64,000 nt of DNA from Alnus glutinosa (GCF_958979055.1 NC_084890.1:248001-312000), one strand, 5' to 3'. Counted from the stretch's first letter, positions 41,134 through 54,638 are shown. The notes: generated by a model not told the origin, from the letters alone. Numbers and translations: made by a program.

Positions 41134-44100
41134 TTAGCTAGGGCCATTGGATCACTTTACGTCATAGAAGATACTAACGCAAAATATCATAAGAATGTGA
41201 GTAAGATCGATGCACTGCTGTTCCTAATCAATATCTTCTAAATTAATTAATTAGGAAGTAGGAGCCAGTTAGAGATATGTATAATGGGGTTAGGTAGGAA
41301 AATGAGTCCAGATTGATCTATGCTATGATACGATTTAATGTGAATTCCTAAAAAGTGATTTTATGATTGATTCCCGTCACCTCAACTCCCACAGTACTAG
41401 ATAGGTCTCTCAATTATCATTCCACATGTCCCTTCTTAGTTAAATTACCTCTATTTCAAAAGTTAAAAATAATGTTGAGTATCACCTGCTCTTTTATCAT
41501 ATTCTTATTTTACTGGGTTGATACGACAATATCCACTAATTACTGGATCAATTCTTGTTAAAAAAAAAAAAATGAGTACACATTAACTTAATGAGATAAT
41601 AGTAAGTTGAATTTGTAGTATGTAGATTTCTCTTAAACAAATAGAAATGGATGAATTTTTAATTTAATTTATATTTTAACACCTCCTCATGTGTAGAGTA
41701 AAACTCTCACTCGATAAGTGAGGTTCAACATATAAAATATTTAATTAAAATTAAAGGTATATTATGAAGATAAAGTTCAAACTTATGACCTTTTTAATAT
41801 GATATTATATTAAATCACTACTTGGCATGAATGGTTAACATTCCTAAAAAAAAAAAAAAAAAAATTAAGAAAGAAGGAGAGGGGGTGCAACTAATTTTTC
41901 CTTGCTTTTCAAATATATCTGCTTACATGAATGGTTAACAAAATAGATCAATTATATTTTTTCATGGATATCTAAGAATATTTTTTTATATTAGTAATTG
42001 GGCCCTAATAGAGAGAAAGATATATAGATTCGAGTAAGTAACCTTTACTTGCACGGTCCTTCTCTAACTAATTAAGCTACTCCTTTAAAGTTATCTCAAA
42101 TTTAGTACATATGAAACTATATTCATAGATGCTCAAGAATATATATTTGAGATTTAGCATCTGACATGAGTACCCAAGCATATATACTTCTAAAGTTCTA
42201 ATTTCTAACAAATAATAATATAAAAAAAAAAAGACTTTTCTCAGCCCATCAAAAGAAGGGGGAAAATAGAAAAAAAGAAGAATCTTTTCAAATTGTTCTA
42301 TAGTAGTGAGGGATAATGTGAAGTTGGTCCAGGCGCCTTTATCACCACTTATCGGTTGAAATCTAACCTAGCTATTTTGGTCTCTGCTTTCGCAGACAAA
42401 TGGTGGTAAAGAGAGAAGCACAGTGCTAATGTGGCACAGTGCCCTGAACTTTTTTTATCAGATTGGGAAAAGCCCTTTGAGGTTTTTCTTCCGAGCAGAA
42501 AATGGCAGAAGCCTTCCAAGCCACACTTTTTCAAAAGGTAGCTTTACCAGATCCCATGCCAGAACCATGAATTCACATGAACAATCAGGAAATGTATTGC
42601 TTTCTGTCAGTCTAGCTCGCTGAATACATAATGAAATTGGTCTTTAATTATACTTGGATGATTGCATGCCATTCACTATGGTCGATCTTTAGCTATTTAT
42701 GTTAGACGTTCTCTTTTTGAGATTGATAAAGAACTTTCCTTAAGCCGCCCCCCCCCCCCCCCCCCATAAGGGTTTTATTGCTTTCCTTTTGTCCATATTC
42801 TTTTGGAATTTTTTATTTAACGGCTACAGTGCAGTTTCTTTTTCTACATGCATTATCTTATCTGCTAGCAAAGTATGGCAGAATCCTTCATGATCTGTAT
42901 AAGAGAATGAAAAGGCACCTTAAGCTTTGGGTTGGTTTTGAAGTGGGATACAACAATGACAACTATTTTTTTTTTTTTTTTTTTTCAATCAAAATCTCAC
43001 CTAGCCTTATCATCATCCCCCTCCATATATACCAACAGAGTTAGCACTATATATAACACTGGAAAAATGGAAAATACATTGACAAACTCAAAAGAGGAGA
43101 TGGGAAGAGATCAACGTACCACAAATATCTGATTGATGCTGTTTAATTTGCTTCCAAGAAAGAAGTACCATTTACAGATGAAAAGCTGCAAATTTAGGAT
43201 TTGAGGTCCAACTGAGAGCACAAAGTTGAAGATGAGAGACCACAGCTTTCTGCTTCGGAAACACAGATGTATATTGCATCAGTGTCCATGAACATGAGCT
43301 GAATATATATATATGGCACGTGAAATATATAGAATTCATGCATATAATCCTCAGAGAGAGGGAGAGAGAGAGAGAGGGTTATGCCCTATGGGGTTTCTGT
43401 TAAAATCCGCTAGTGAGACACACCAACTAAATAAAAACGAGGCCCCCCCAGTGTGTCTGATCACCAAGAGTTTTGGAGAGAGAGAAAGAAAGAGTGGTTG
43501 GTTGGTATTAGTCAACATGGTAATATATCAAAAGCATATTATGATAAGCTGCTTGAACCGAAAAGAAATGGAATGGAAAAAGGGAGAAGAGTCTGATTTC
43601 TCTCTCTTCTCTCTTTTCCCCCAAGAGCTTGAAATTTGTGCTCTATGATTGAATTCAGAAAAAAGCATGCAATGCAAGTGGGCAGGCCTTGGGAGTGCTC
43701 CTACCCTAAAGAAGCATATCATGGGACCAATATATTTCTCCTATTGAAAGATCCCCTGTGCGTACCCCATCATGATCATGCTTCCCCCCACTATCTTTTG
43801 GTATATTCTTCTTCTACAGGTCCCTGTGTTGGCTCTTCCTGATCTGCATGTCGGCCACGTGTCTTGTCCTGTACCGTTTGTTACATCATCCTGATGGGAT
43901 CTCTCTGGCTCTTTGTTGGTTGTTTTGGAGGCCAAACACAGACAAGTATTTCTCTTCCTGTCCCTGTGTGTTTCGCAAAATTTCATGCGTGTAGGGCTTC
44001 TTTCTGTTCGTGTGCATTCACACGTGTATCATCAGTCTTTTCTCATTTTTCATTTTTTTTTTTTGATGGGGATGTCCCACATGATTCTATTTAATTTACA

Positions 44101-44889
44101 AGGAGAGGGAAGGCCCACCTGGGCCACCTATCCCTTCAGTCCCTTCATTTGAAGGGAATGCGTAGAGGGGCTGTTGGGAGGCTTTTATCCCATAGCTTTA
44201 AGCAGTATTAGCTTAAAGCAATATTCTGCATTAATCCCAGCTGCCGAACCCCAGTTATGTTATGATGAGGTCCTGATGATGGTCATGATGATGATCACGA
44301 TCTTAATAACATGATCATCATCATCATCATAGTTATCATTAGCCTTAATTACTTTCTAGTTTCTTAATTAGATTTTGTTATCATTGTCCAGCATCTAAAC
44401 TAATCTTGGGAAAAAGCCAATCATGTGCTTTCATAAAACAAAAAGTTTTATCGGATTTGGGTCATGCAACAAGGTAATTGCTTACATAAGAGGTTGTTTG
44501 AGTCTCACTTGATCGGCCATTTGTTCGACTAAGTGAATTCAGACAGCCTTTGACATGAATAACCCCATTGTAAGAGATCAATTCGAATCCTCTTTTATCA
44601 CCCAAATATTTAATTAATTCTGATGCATTTGCTACATTATTGACTCATGCATGGTGTAGCAACTAATGACATAAATAAAGTGGTATCTACTTCTTAACCT
44701 TTTCTTATTCTTCTAGATCATTTGGTCCCCCCTTTAAGTCAATGTAACGTAATGGTGCAACGTCTTATATTTTACACAAATGTATAGCCTCTCTCTTCAA
44801 AGTGTTCCATTCAAGATCCGCTCTATATATTGTAAGTGAAATAGAGATGATTTATTTCATAGTGCATACTAAATTTTACAAATCAAATA

Positions 44890-44924
<35 letters not shown>

Positions 44925-45552
44925 ATTACATCATTTAAAATGTTAAAATGACATGACACCATTTTCATCGTTATATGCAATAAAACAAAATATAGACAAT
45001 AAAATACATGATCTCCACTTCACTTATTGTTAATTGAGTGGTGCATTTTTCCCTTAATTATATTTTTAAAATATGGGATCTCGCTATAATATAGAGAAGC
45101 AAAGACGCCAATGATATAAATACAAGGACTAGCCGGTAAGTATTTATGTACTGTTTTTCAATAAATGCAATGATGGGGACAAAATTTTTCTCTTTGGAGG
45201 CCGGATTAATAAAATAATATTACTATAAACAACATTAAAAAAATTATATGAGAAAAAAATTTCAAACGAGATATTTTATGGTTTTTTAATTGAAATATAT
45301 TGCCTATTCCTGTAAGAATAGTTATTTATCTATTTAAGGGAACAATCATTCACATAGAAATGACAATTCCAAATAATGGATTTGAAGCGAGTAAAGAAAT
45401 AGTTATTTTATAGGAATATCCATTCCATTAATATAGGAGTCTATTTTGCATATCAAAAGTGCCCTAAATATTTTAGAGATTTCTTTCTATATAGATAACT
45501 AAATATATTGTAAGAAAGCCATCCTCCATTTGGTTGCAAGATGTTATAATTA
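40561..45552. other. Long gene-free stretch
   Basis: No coding exon recognised on either strand. It contains a TA tract (about 41095-41131), an 18-C run (42748-42765), a T-run (about 42966-42985), a GA tract (43353-43377), TGATGATG-type repeats (about 44260-44335) and a TA tract (44891-44921). Short ORFs show no family features. Confidence 0.5.
42748..42765. repeat. Poly-C run
   Basis: Eighteen consecutive C, a potential G-quadruplex on the minus strand. Confidence 0.95.
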
Positions 45553-45737
45553 AGAGTAATGATTCACTACCATCTAAATATACAACTTTTTACCACCTTG
45601 TCTATGTGGCAAGGTGGTCCCCTACTAATTTTAGAGTTTTTTTATTTTTAAAAAATAAAATAAAGTCGGGGACCACCTTGCCACATAGACAAGGTGGTGA
45701 AAAGTTGTATATTTAGGTGGTGAAGAATCATTTCTCT
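45553..45737. mobile_element. Foldback MITE with about 65-bp arms
   Basis: Arms sharing ACCACCTTGTCTATGTGG and CAAGGTGGTCCCC are nearly perfect reverse complements around a short AT-rich centre. The outer ends GAGTAATGATTC and GAGAAATGATTC (inverted) continue the match. ATAATTA flanks both sides, a possible target duplication. Confidence 0.75.
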
Positions 45738-46489
45738 ATAATTAATTCCCAATCAAAAGAATGATAAGAAAGTAAAGAACTATATATAAACTATATGTAT
45801 TAATATGTGGCTGGTCATACCAAAATATTTCCAGCACTAAATTTGAATCCTCACCCACTTTGTAGAATAGTACACTCACAAACATTAGTATAATTATGTA
45901 AACGTTCTTTAAAATTGAATCAACCACATATAACCTAGCTTGCTAAAAAGCTTATTATTAATTAATTAAGTATTATATATAAGGAAATACATTTACAACA
46001 AGCTTCAACCGTACATAACACAGCACATGGACTAATAAGACTATGGGCTATGACATGTTTGTCGACATGTACGTTGCTACACATGGAATTGAAAGCTATA
46101 TATTGTGAGAAAGATTATACTGAAGTTGACTTGATTGGCAATTGCTGTAGTGATCATGTTTGTTCTTCGATCTTGTCTGTGTCTTAGTAAAAGATTTGCC
46201 TAGCTTTTAACTACCCGTAAATCTTGCATTAAACCCCCATCAATTCCTTTAGAAATTTCAAATTTCATTACCTTTTCTTAAAAAATAACATCAATAATAA
46301 TTAAGAATAGGATAATCATCATCGATTCCATTACGTACCATAAATATCACTTCTGAGACTAGTTTGTTGATTACACATCGACTAATACGATATCATGCAA
46401 CATATTATGTTTGTTTGCCACTTAGACTGCTTTTTAAGCATACTTTTTTAAGCAAGCTATCATGTATATAAAATGTTTGAACATACTCC
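45738..46489. other. Intergenic, no gene seen
   Basis: AT-rich. Nothing recognised. Confidence 0.45.
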
Positions 46490-46690
46490 TTCTAAGCTTT
46501 ATCACTGAAGACTCTATGTCTTCAAAACTCCAGGCATTCCGCTCTCTAAAAGCACCATATTAAACACATGCTATAGAACCAACTTCCATACTCTACCATA
46601 ATATTACCACGCCCTACCTAACCTTCCCAAATCACCAACAAATCTTTATACCTTGTAGGCATAACCCAATCAACATCAAACAAATCAGAT
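46490..46690 (-). mobile_element. LINE zf-RVT fragment, minus strand
   Basis: Minus-strand translation includes DWVMPTRYKDLLVIWEG and RERNAWSFEDIES, from the C-terminal end of plant L1 reverse transcriptase, with breaks. It faces a plus-strand relative at 46742. Confidence 0.65.
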
Positions 46691-46741
46691 TGATAATAGT
46701 AATAAACCTCAAACAAAATTACCAAAGCTATCGAGTACTAT

Positions 46742-46840
46742 TACCCTGTTTGGGGTTGATTTGGTTATACCTAAAAGGTTTAAAGATTTGTTGGTGAGTT
46801 GGGAAAGTTAGGTAGGGCGTGGTAATATTATGGTAAGAGT
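46742..46840 (+). mobile_element. LINE zf-RVT fragment, plus strand
   Basis: LFGVDLVIPKRFKDLLVSWE is read on the plus strand. It is an inverted, diverged copy of 46600-46690, so the two form an inverted repeat with a spacer near 50 bp. Confidence 0.65.
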
Positions 46841-47671
46841 ACAACATCTCTTATATATCAAGCTACACTCACATAATGTGTTAGGAGTAGCCTGTACATT
46901 GAGTACCATTACCCTGAGAATAAACATGTGTACGAAGAGCAGAACTAAAAGCAAAGTTTTGTCACTCCGGCGTAACACCCTGTGAAAGTTAAACCCCAGA
47001 CAGATATATTATGGTAGTGGTATACGAACATTAAATCCCACATTAATTTCTTACTAGGAAAAACTAGACTCTATATAAGGGATGTGATTGTATCATTGAC
47101 CCTCAAATGCAAAGCGGCTCAAAACTTCTACAAGCCAATGCAACACAAAAAATAGACAACAATCCCAAATCCCCATAACGACAACAAAAATAAAACAACA
47201 GAGATATTGCCTTTCAGCATGTCAAAAGTTGCACAAGCCTAAGGAAGAAGAAGGGAACAAGGGCACACAATAATCCTGGTAAGATAAACTACTTCTCAAC
47301 CCAGAGAGACACCAACTGTATGCACAGCCTATCACAATGAGCATTGATGTTAACGACAAAAGCACATTAGTTTCAGGTTTAAGCGTGTAAAAGAGATAAG
47401 CTGAAAAACAACCAAAACTAAATTCCTATGCCTCCTCTCTCTCTGGTAATGGGTTATAATTGAATTGCAGATTATAAAGACCCTTGTTGAGGCATGCAAT
47501 TACAACTACGAATTGTAGATGAATTACAACATATATATCGCCCATTTCAAAGGAAGCTCACAAAATTCCAAAAATTACTGCTTCTCAACTTTTCAATCAT
47601 ATTATCAAGCCCACAAAACAGGACGATAACACAATCCTTACAAGTTCCACAACCCACTCTGTTCACTTCAG
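46841..47671. other. Intergenic and 3' flank of the FHA gene
   Basis: No gene. A stretch at about 47030-47110 (ATCCCACATT, then TATATAAGG) has an LTR-like look but no partner repeat was found. Confidence 0.4.
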
Positions 47672-49446
47672 CTAGTCACCAAATAAATCATCATCACTGC
47701 CATCATCAACATTACTCGAGTTTCCACTCGGCACCTTCCCATGGGTGTCTTTTGTTGGATAAGACGGCTTATCATCAGAACTAACTGAGGGATATGCCCA
47801 GGAAGAACCCACTTTGACAGAAAATGATTCCCCATAGAGATCATCATAAATCCCACTTTTTGGAGTGTTTTTTACCTTATTTAAGAATTGCTGCAGTTTA
47901 TCAGTCACACCTTTTTGGGAAGCAGTGTCTTCCTTTGCAGAGGACTGCTGCTTTCCTTTGGGTATCACTGTAACCTGTACAAGGTGCTCGTATTTCCCAA
48001 CAAGACTTCCTTCTTTGACACCTAATGGACCAGGTTCTGTTTCTACATCCACACCATCCGAAACCCCAACGATTTCGACCAACTCTCCCCCAGCTTGATC
48101 CCTGAAGGACACTCTTAGCTTCTTTAGTCTCTTAGCAAGCCTCTCTGACTGCTGGCTGTTATCTCTTCCACCTTTAGAGCTACCAGATTCAGTCGATTTA
48201 GGCAGTAGGTCAGGTTTGCTCAGACCATAACGATTTATATGTGTGTTATAAGCCACAACAGCTTCTTCGTCAGACGGATCAGGAGGTGGCTGTAAGTCAA
48301 TCTCTGCAGGCAGAGGAGGCCGAGGAAAAAGAGCTGCTTCATTCTTTCTCAAGATATAAGCTCTTGTTGATGCCGCAAACCTCAAAGATTGCCCAACTTC
48401 AAGCTCAACAGGGATATCTTTAGTCAATCGCTCATTTGCAACAAATGTACCATGAACAGATCCCAAATCCATTACATAAATGCTGTAGAAAATACATGAA
48501 TGCCACAACTATAAGAAAAGAAACTTCCGAACTTCACAAAACTGAATTATATTCAGGAAGTAACAAGCAATCATCTCCATGTCTTTACATGCTTAAATCA
48601 CATGTGAAAATGCCATCAAGTAGGGTAAGAACAGATTATTTCATATTTAAACTCAGACGCACTTATAGCCCACTTGGGGCATCAACAAAACGCAAACCCA
48701 ATACTGTTGAACCTCAAAGAAGAAATATTTCTGTTCTAGTACAGATAACAATAAAAACATCCACCTCTAACCTTTATATCAAACAGGCCGTTCTTTTCTC
48801 TAGCAGATTATGAACTTTAAATTGATCAACCAACATCAAATAAATGAAACCCAATACTCGATGCACTATCCCGAAAACAAGCCAATCCCACTCTCTTTCC
48901 TAGCAATATTTTGCTTTTAATAATAATAATAATAAAAACATATAACCTGTAACCGCATACAAAAACAACAAGTCCAATAAAACAACAATATCAAGATGAA
49001 GATTGAGAGACAAGATGTCTAACCAACCTTCCATTCTTGTGAGGAATGACCGCAGCGTGCTGGCGTGAAACTGAGTTATGCTCAAGCACAAAATCACAAG
49101 TTGGAAACTGCCTCCCAAAGATGTGTCTTCGCCTATCGAGATTGATCTTATCGAGAACCTCTCCATCCTTCAAGACCTCAAGATAGTAGACCCCTGGCCG
49201 AGGCTCAATCGCCCACTCGGGAGGCTGCCAAGTCGATTGACCACCGCCCACCTGAGTCACCGGCTGGGTCTGCCCCACCTCTTGAGAAACACGGCCTTCC
49301 TGGTGCTGCTGTGAGTGGAGATTTGAGAGTGAGGCCTTTGGGGCCAACTGGGTATTGGTTTTGGGAGCTGAATTGTTGAGAGTCACTGAGAATGGTTCCA
49401 AGGATTGAGCTTTCTTGAACCGATCAAGACCAGCCCTTCCATACAT
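47672..49446 (-). CDS. FHA domain protein, NIPP1 (PPP1R8)-like
   Basis: Two exons, 49446-49028 and 48482-47672, give 409 residues. The FHA domain spans about 85-165, with the phosphothreonine-binding signature RHIFGRQFPTCDFVLEH, SVSRQHAAV and DLGSVHGTFVAN. Residues 258-266 (KRLKKLRVSF) contain an RVxF protein phosphatase 1 docking motif after a basic patch, as in animal NIPP1. The C-terminus is acidic (SDDDLFGD). By analogy this is a nuclear PP1 regulator linked to splicing; the Arabidopsis counterpart is At5g47790 as I recall. An extra proline- and glutamine-rich N-terminus of about 80 residues precedes the FHA domain. The upstream region has a GA tract (49935-49955). Confidence 0.92.
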
Positions 49447-50081
49447 AGCTCTTTCTATTTCCCCTAATCAATTATCCGATTGATAGTAGTACTAATATGA
49501 AATTGAGCTCAGCCCAGATGCAATTTTAGCACTAGCATTCAAACCAGAGATTCAATTTTGCAAATGCTTCACAGCTATGCCTTTTACAAACCCTCCGATC
49601 CCAACCCTAAAGATGAGATACAATTTTAGCATTAGCATCTAAAACACTATAATAAAAAACCATCCCGATCATCCAATCTTGCACATGCTTCCTCATCGCC
49701 ATGCTTTATACAAACCCATCCAACCCAAAACCCTAAAGTTAAAAAATTTAACAAGTTTAGGTTGAAGAACGTGATTGATTAGAAAATGTAACAGAGGGTA
49801 AAGCTAGAATAACCCATTTCAAAAAAATATAAAAAAAAAAAAAAAAAAACAATTTCCGCTCAGATTAAAGTCTAATTAGGGTTGCTGGAGTTAACAGGCT
49901 CCTCTGGGCTTTAGGAGTTGGGAGAGCGCGGAGAGAGAGATAGAGAGAGAGAGAGATGAGGGTTATCGGCTCCCTGTCTTTGAGTCCGTACGATTCTTCC
50001 TTCTTTTATTTCCTTTGACAGTAACTTTAGTTGAAAAACAAAAAAAAAAAAAACACTAATTTTATGTTCACTTAAATTTTA
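49447..50081 (-). promoter_or_regulatory. 5' UTR and promoter of the FHA gene
   Basis: No separate gene. CCCTAAA-type words at about 49600 and 49730 resemble telobox motifs common in promoters of plant housekeeping genes. The GA tract at 49935-49955 is near the likely transcription start. Confidence 0.4.
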
Positions 50082-50714
50082 GGGATAGTTATACCGATGG
50101 TTGATGTGATATATCATAATTATTTTTCACTTTCTATGGTTTAAAAAGTTAATGTGAGGTTCCTGTAGTATGCAATAATTACGTTTTACTCCCTGGGTCG
50201 ATTTTCCGTCCACTATTTTGACGAAATCTGTTAGCCCTACACGTCAGCGCCACGTGTCACCAATAAGATGACGACGTGTGTCTATTTTAATAAAAAAATA
50301 TAAATTTATTAAAAATTAAATAAATAAACTTTTTTTAAAAAAAAAACAAAAAAAAAAAAAGAAAAAGAAAAAAGGGCAAGCTTGGCGTGGCTGGGCCACC
50401 CCCGGCGGCCACTGGGGGTGGCGCGCGGACACCTTTATTGGCTGGGGGTGGCCCAGCCACCCCAAGCCTGCCCTTTTTTTTTTTTTTTTTCTAAAAAAAT
50501 AAGTTTTAAGATGAACACGTGTCGCCATCTTATTGGCAACACATGGCACTGGCGTGTAGGACTAACAGATTCTGTCAAAATGGTGGACAGAAAATCGATT
50601 CATGGAGTAAAACGTAATTATTGCATACCACATGGACCTCCCATAAACTTTTTAAACTATAGGGAGTGAAAAATAATTATGACATACCACATGGACCAAC
50701 GGTACAATTATCCC
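50082..50714. mobile_element. MULE-type MITE, complete
   Basis: Terminal inverted repeats start GGGATAGTTATACCG and end GGTACAATTATCCC, extending about 150 bp, with a second inner pair around CACGTGTC...GACGACGTG. An exact 9-bp target duplication TAAATTTTA flanks it (50073-50081 and 50715-50723), diagnostic of Mutator-like elements. The centre has a GC-rich hairpin (about 50378-50475, GGCTGGGCCACCCCC). No ORF of its own. It is the reference copy for the relatives at 1-501 and 19263-22610. Confidence 0.92.
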
Positions 50715-51055
50715 TAAATTTTAAAGCCATTAAAAAAAAAAAAAATTAAAGCCAAGTCAGTGAATAGACTCCTCTGAACTTTACGGGGAGCTCGATCAAC
50801 ACACCCATAGGTTTTCATTCATTTAGTTTATCAAATTAATATATGAATTTTATATGAAAAATGCGAATGAGAATTAAACTATTTTAGATATGCATTAACT
50901 TAATAGACTGAATTAAAGGGTAGGGGGAAAATTTATTCTTAAGTTTATCAATAAGTTTGCTTTTAATTTATTCAGTTTAGTAATAAAATTATTTCAATTA
51001 ATGATAATTAACATTATAGATGAGATTTAGTAAAAATACCAAGTTGATGAATTTT
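50715..51055. other. Intergenic, no gene seen
   Basis: AT-rich spacer between two insertions. Confidence 0.5.
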
Positions 51056-51812
51056 TTTTTTTTTTTTTTTTTTTGATGAATAAAAGATTTTATAAGGCTC
51101 AACTCAGCAACTAATACACTCCAGTGAAAACTGGAAACAACTCCTGCATAGGGACAACAAACCCCTAGCTAGGAAACCAAGAGAGAAAAAACCCATCAAC
51201 GACAACCCTACTGCTTCTAAGAACACAGTAAACAACAGCATAAAACAAAGCAAACATCTACAAGATCAAAACAGAGAAATCAAACCCCCATCAATCCTCA
51301 AAGACACATAGGACTCACAACATCCCATCACTCCAGAAAATGCAAATTCCATTTAGCAACAAGGTTCATATTCTTCCTGAAATGGCTGATATTCCCTTTT
51401 GCTACAATCTTCACTCGAGCTTCCCACCTAACACGAGTCAAAATTGCTTCCTCCGTGCGTGGAGTGTTATTGTGCAAAAGGTCATTCCTCTGCTTCCATA
51501 TATGGTATACAGTAGCTCCAAAACACAGTCGACCCAAAACTGCTCTTAAACTTTTTCCCTGCATCACCTTCAAGCTCCAAACTACAATATCATCCCAATC
51601 CAAAGGCACATTGTAAAAAGAACACTCAGCCATGATTTCAGTCCAAATCCGCCTACTGAAACTGCACCTAAAGAAAAGATGCTCACGGCTCTCTTGAGCT
51701 CCATAGCAGAAAGGACAGAGAATCTGTCCTGAATAACCCCAGCAACACATGCGTTGTTTAGTGATCAAAGCATCCCTGAAAACTAGCCAAAGCATGAAAG
51801 AATGTCGAGGGA
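51056..51812 (-). mobile_element. 5'-truncated LINE insertion
   Basis: The minus strand ends in a poly(A) tail (T-run 51052-51074). A 155-residue open frame (51795-51328) holds the zinc-binding end of a plant reverse transcriptase: CWGYSGQILCPFCYGAQESREHLFFRC, abbreviated here as CPFC...SREHLFFRCSFSRRIW, then GRLCFGATVYHIWKQRN. A 12-bp duplication TTGATGAATTTT flanks the insertion (51044-51055 and 51813-51824). The open frame suggests a fairly recent insertion, but it lacks nearly all of the element. Confidence 0.88.
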
Positions 51813-53078
51813 TTGATGAATTTTATTTTATAAGTTCATAAATGAAAAATCAATCAATCTATTTAACTCAATTAACACGATCTTAACTATAATATATATT
51901 ACTTTATATGAGAAGGAAAAAAGTTAATTAAGCAGTTCACTAACAACACACAAGCTTGATTGAAAAATAAATTAATCAAACTTGAACATATAATTTAATT
52001 TAATAACGAATTTAAGCTTAAAAAGAATTAAATAAACCTTTATAGCCAATTATACCCCTGTTTTTTGAAAAAAAGAAAAAAAAAAAGAAAAAAGAGTATT
52101 TACACATAATAAAAATATCATAACATAATTTCATAAAACCGCTTTTAAATTACAGTTTCAAGAAGTGCAATTTAAAAATATCAATTTCAAAAAATGCTAT
52201 TTAAAAATATAATTTTAAAAAACATAGCCGAGTATTTGATAAAATCACAATTTGACATTTAAAATCATGCGTTTTTTTTTTTTTATTTTGATTGTGATTT
52301 GAAGATTCAAATTTTTTTACATTTTTAAATCGCAAATTTTGAAAAGTACACTCTCAAAAAATACTTTTTTTCTGATTTTGTTTAAAATCACACTTTAAGT
52401 ATGCGAAATCATAACGTGAAATGCACTCTACAATGACATAAATCATGTCAAAGTTTCTACGCTTCAAAAAAGCAACATTTGTTGTATTACATGAGGCTAT
52501 GAACAACAAGCCTATAACAAATACATGAGGCTTTGAACAGGCAGCCAAAAAATCATCTTATGACTACTGATTCCACAAGTTAGCAATGCTAAACCTAATA
52601 ATGTATTAACAACACTTGGCCATCATCTGAAATTCTTCTGCCAATCATCTTACAAACTTTTTACTTGAAAATTAAGCTCCAATAAATCAATGTTGTCAAA
52701 ACTTGCAGCCATCTTCAGCCTGATTAAATATAAGATTATCAGCCTCCACAAGAATGGAAAGGATCCAATATATCTCTGTCAGATCTTAACTTTCAAATAT
52801 GAGTAACCCCACCAGCAATTTTGTCCAACCTTCTAGCAATTAAGGGTTTTCTTGAATCAATTACAGCTGCAGAACTAATGGAAATCTCAGCTAGAAGACA
52901 CATCTATGATGGAAAATTATTACCTATCATGCAATCTAGCTTCAGCCTCCAAGGAAGAAGATGAACAGAGAAAACATTAACACTGACAGCACTTGGAGAG
53001 GTAATGCTGTAGGAATATCAGCTCTCTCCAATCAAAGTCCATATAGCGATATACTATGAAATGCGCTAAATCCATCTA
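51813..53078. other. Intergenic and 3' UTR of the C2-GRAM gene
   Basis: AT-rich; a degenerate hAT-like MITE at 52113-52432. The part from about 52550 to 53078 is the likely 3' flank and UTR. Confidence 0.45.
52113..52432. mobile_element. Degenerate hAT-like MITE
   Basis: Words such as GTATTTGATAAAATCACAAT and TTTAAAATCATGCG recall the element at 12763-13075. Ends are uncertain. Confidence 0.4.
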
Positions 53079-54604
53079 CTATCTTTCTGCAAATTCCCTC
53101 TCAACTTCACAGAAGATCTCCTTCAGGCGATCTTGCAGATTTTTCAAGATGTTCTTTGTAATCCTTTTCTGATGCTTAGTGCTTTTCAGCCACGCAATCC
53201 CAAGGAATACCTGTACATTACATCCCTTTGATTTTGAGGGTAAATCCTCAATTTGGTATCTAAGGTGAAGCTGCAAAAGAAGAAAAGACACAGCTCAATA
53301 TTGCCTACACAAGAAAAGGAGAAAAGAAGTCGAGCAGGAAAAACAATTGTAAAAGGTACGTTAAGCAGTCTAAACCATACGTTGAAATAGTCACCAAGTG
53401 GAATTCCATGGAGTGTCATAACCTCCTCAATAAGCCATCCGTTTTTATCAGAAAGGGGCGACCTTTGCTGAGAACTTGTCACCTCTCCTCTATAACGGGA
53501 AATATGCTTATCAAATCTGTAATATATTTGCCTCTCGTAGGAATCACCTTTTTCTGATTCCCATGGGGTGTAAGAATAGTTAAGACAACCAGCTTTCTCC
53601 ATCACTCTACGGTCCAATTCACCCCCACCGAATAACTCCATCAAGAAACTTGTCTAGACATCACCAACAAGACAAACTTGATGGTCAGAGATAAAGGAAG
53701 ACACATACAATATGCAAGGATGGTTAAAAAAGGAAAAAAGAAATTTGGGAATATGCAAGAGTTATGTGTGCACGCCTGCAGAAGCATGCACGCAGAGAGA
53801 GACAGAAGTAGCTTACAGGAACAGAGAGAACAGAAGAATAAACCTCAGACATGCTGACATCATCAAGGCCCAAGAAGGACCCACTTTCTTCAGTTTGGAG
53901 GATTTTGGTTTCAGATTCTTCTTCAACTATTTGCACCTTCTGCTCGGGACTCAAGGATCGAGCCTTCCAGAGAGCCATAATTGTCCTATTGAGAACCATC
54001 AAATGTCTAAGTCAAAATAGGAGGTTGAATTCTTCTAATATTCTTTTTTCTTTTTCCTTGCAGATGCTATTCTGTTATTATTACACAACCCTTGCAAATT
54101 AAACATGCATCAATTATTACTTAAGCCTGTTTACACCATTTCAAGACAATACAATATAAGCATCACTTCAGAGAGAGAGAGAGAGAGAGGATTCTGACAA
54201 GAGAAAAAGGGTGCAGGATTGTTTAAAACTTGCATCTCCTAAATATCAAATTGTTCTGCAGATGTCCCAGATAACAAAGCAAGATGTTATCTATGGTGAT
54301 GAACAACACCCCTCTCAAATATAAGGGGTGTTATGTTGGATGGCAATAAGATCAAGCAGGCTCTAGTACAAAACTGTGGTAGTCAAGAAATAACATGCCC
54401 ATAGATTGGGCATTATCTAGGATAAGCGTCAAATTGTTCTGGTATTGAACAGATCATCATATCCCCACTAAAAGAAAACGACGATCATGGAATTATACAA
54501 TGAAAGCAATCAAAATTTTGAACCCAAAAAAATAGAAGCAAAATCCTCTTCTTACATTGTAGCAGTATTTGGACATGCTCTTCAGTACAGCAGCAGCAGC
54601 ACTC

Positions 54605-54638
<34 letters not shown>

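Noticed and set aside
42349-42623. ORFs and a possible small gene
   Set aside because: No domain, no splice structure, and both strands are open only briefly.
43313-44152. Cluster of short ORFs and possible miRNA precursors
   Set aside because: No ORF resembles a known family and no mature miRNA sequence I know was found; GA-rich and TGATGATG repeats explain the patterns.
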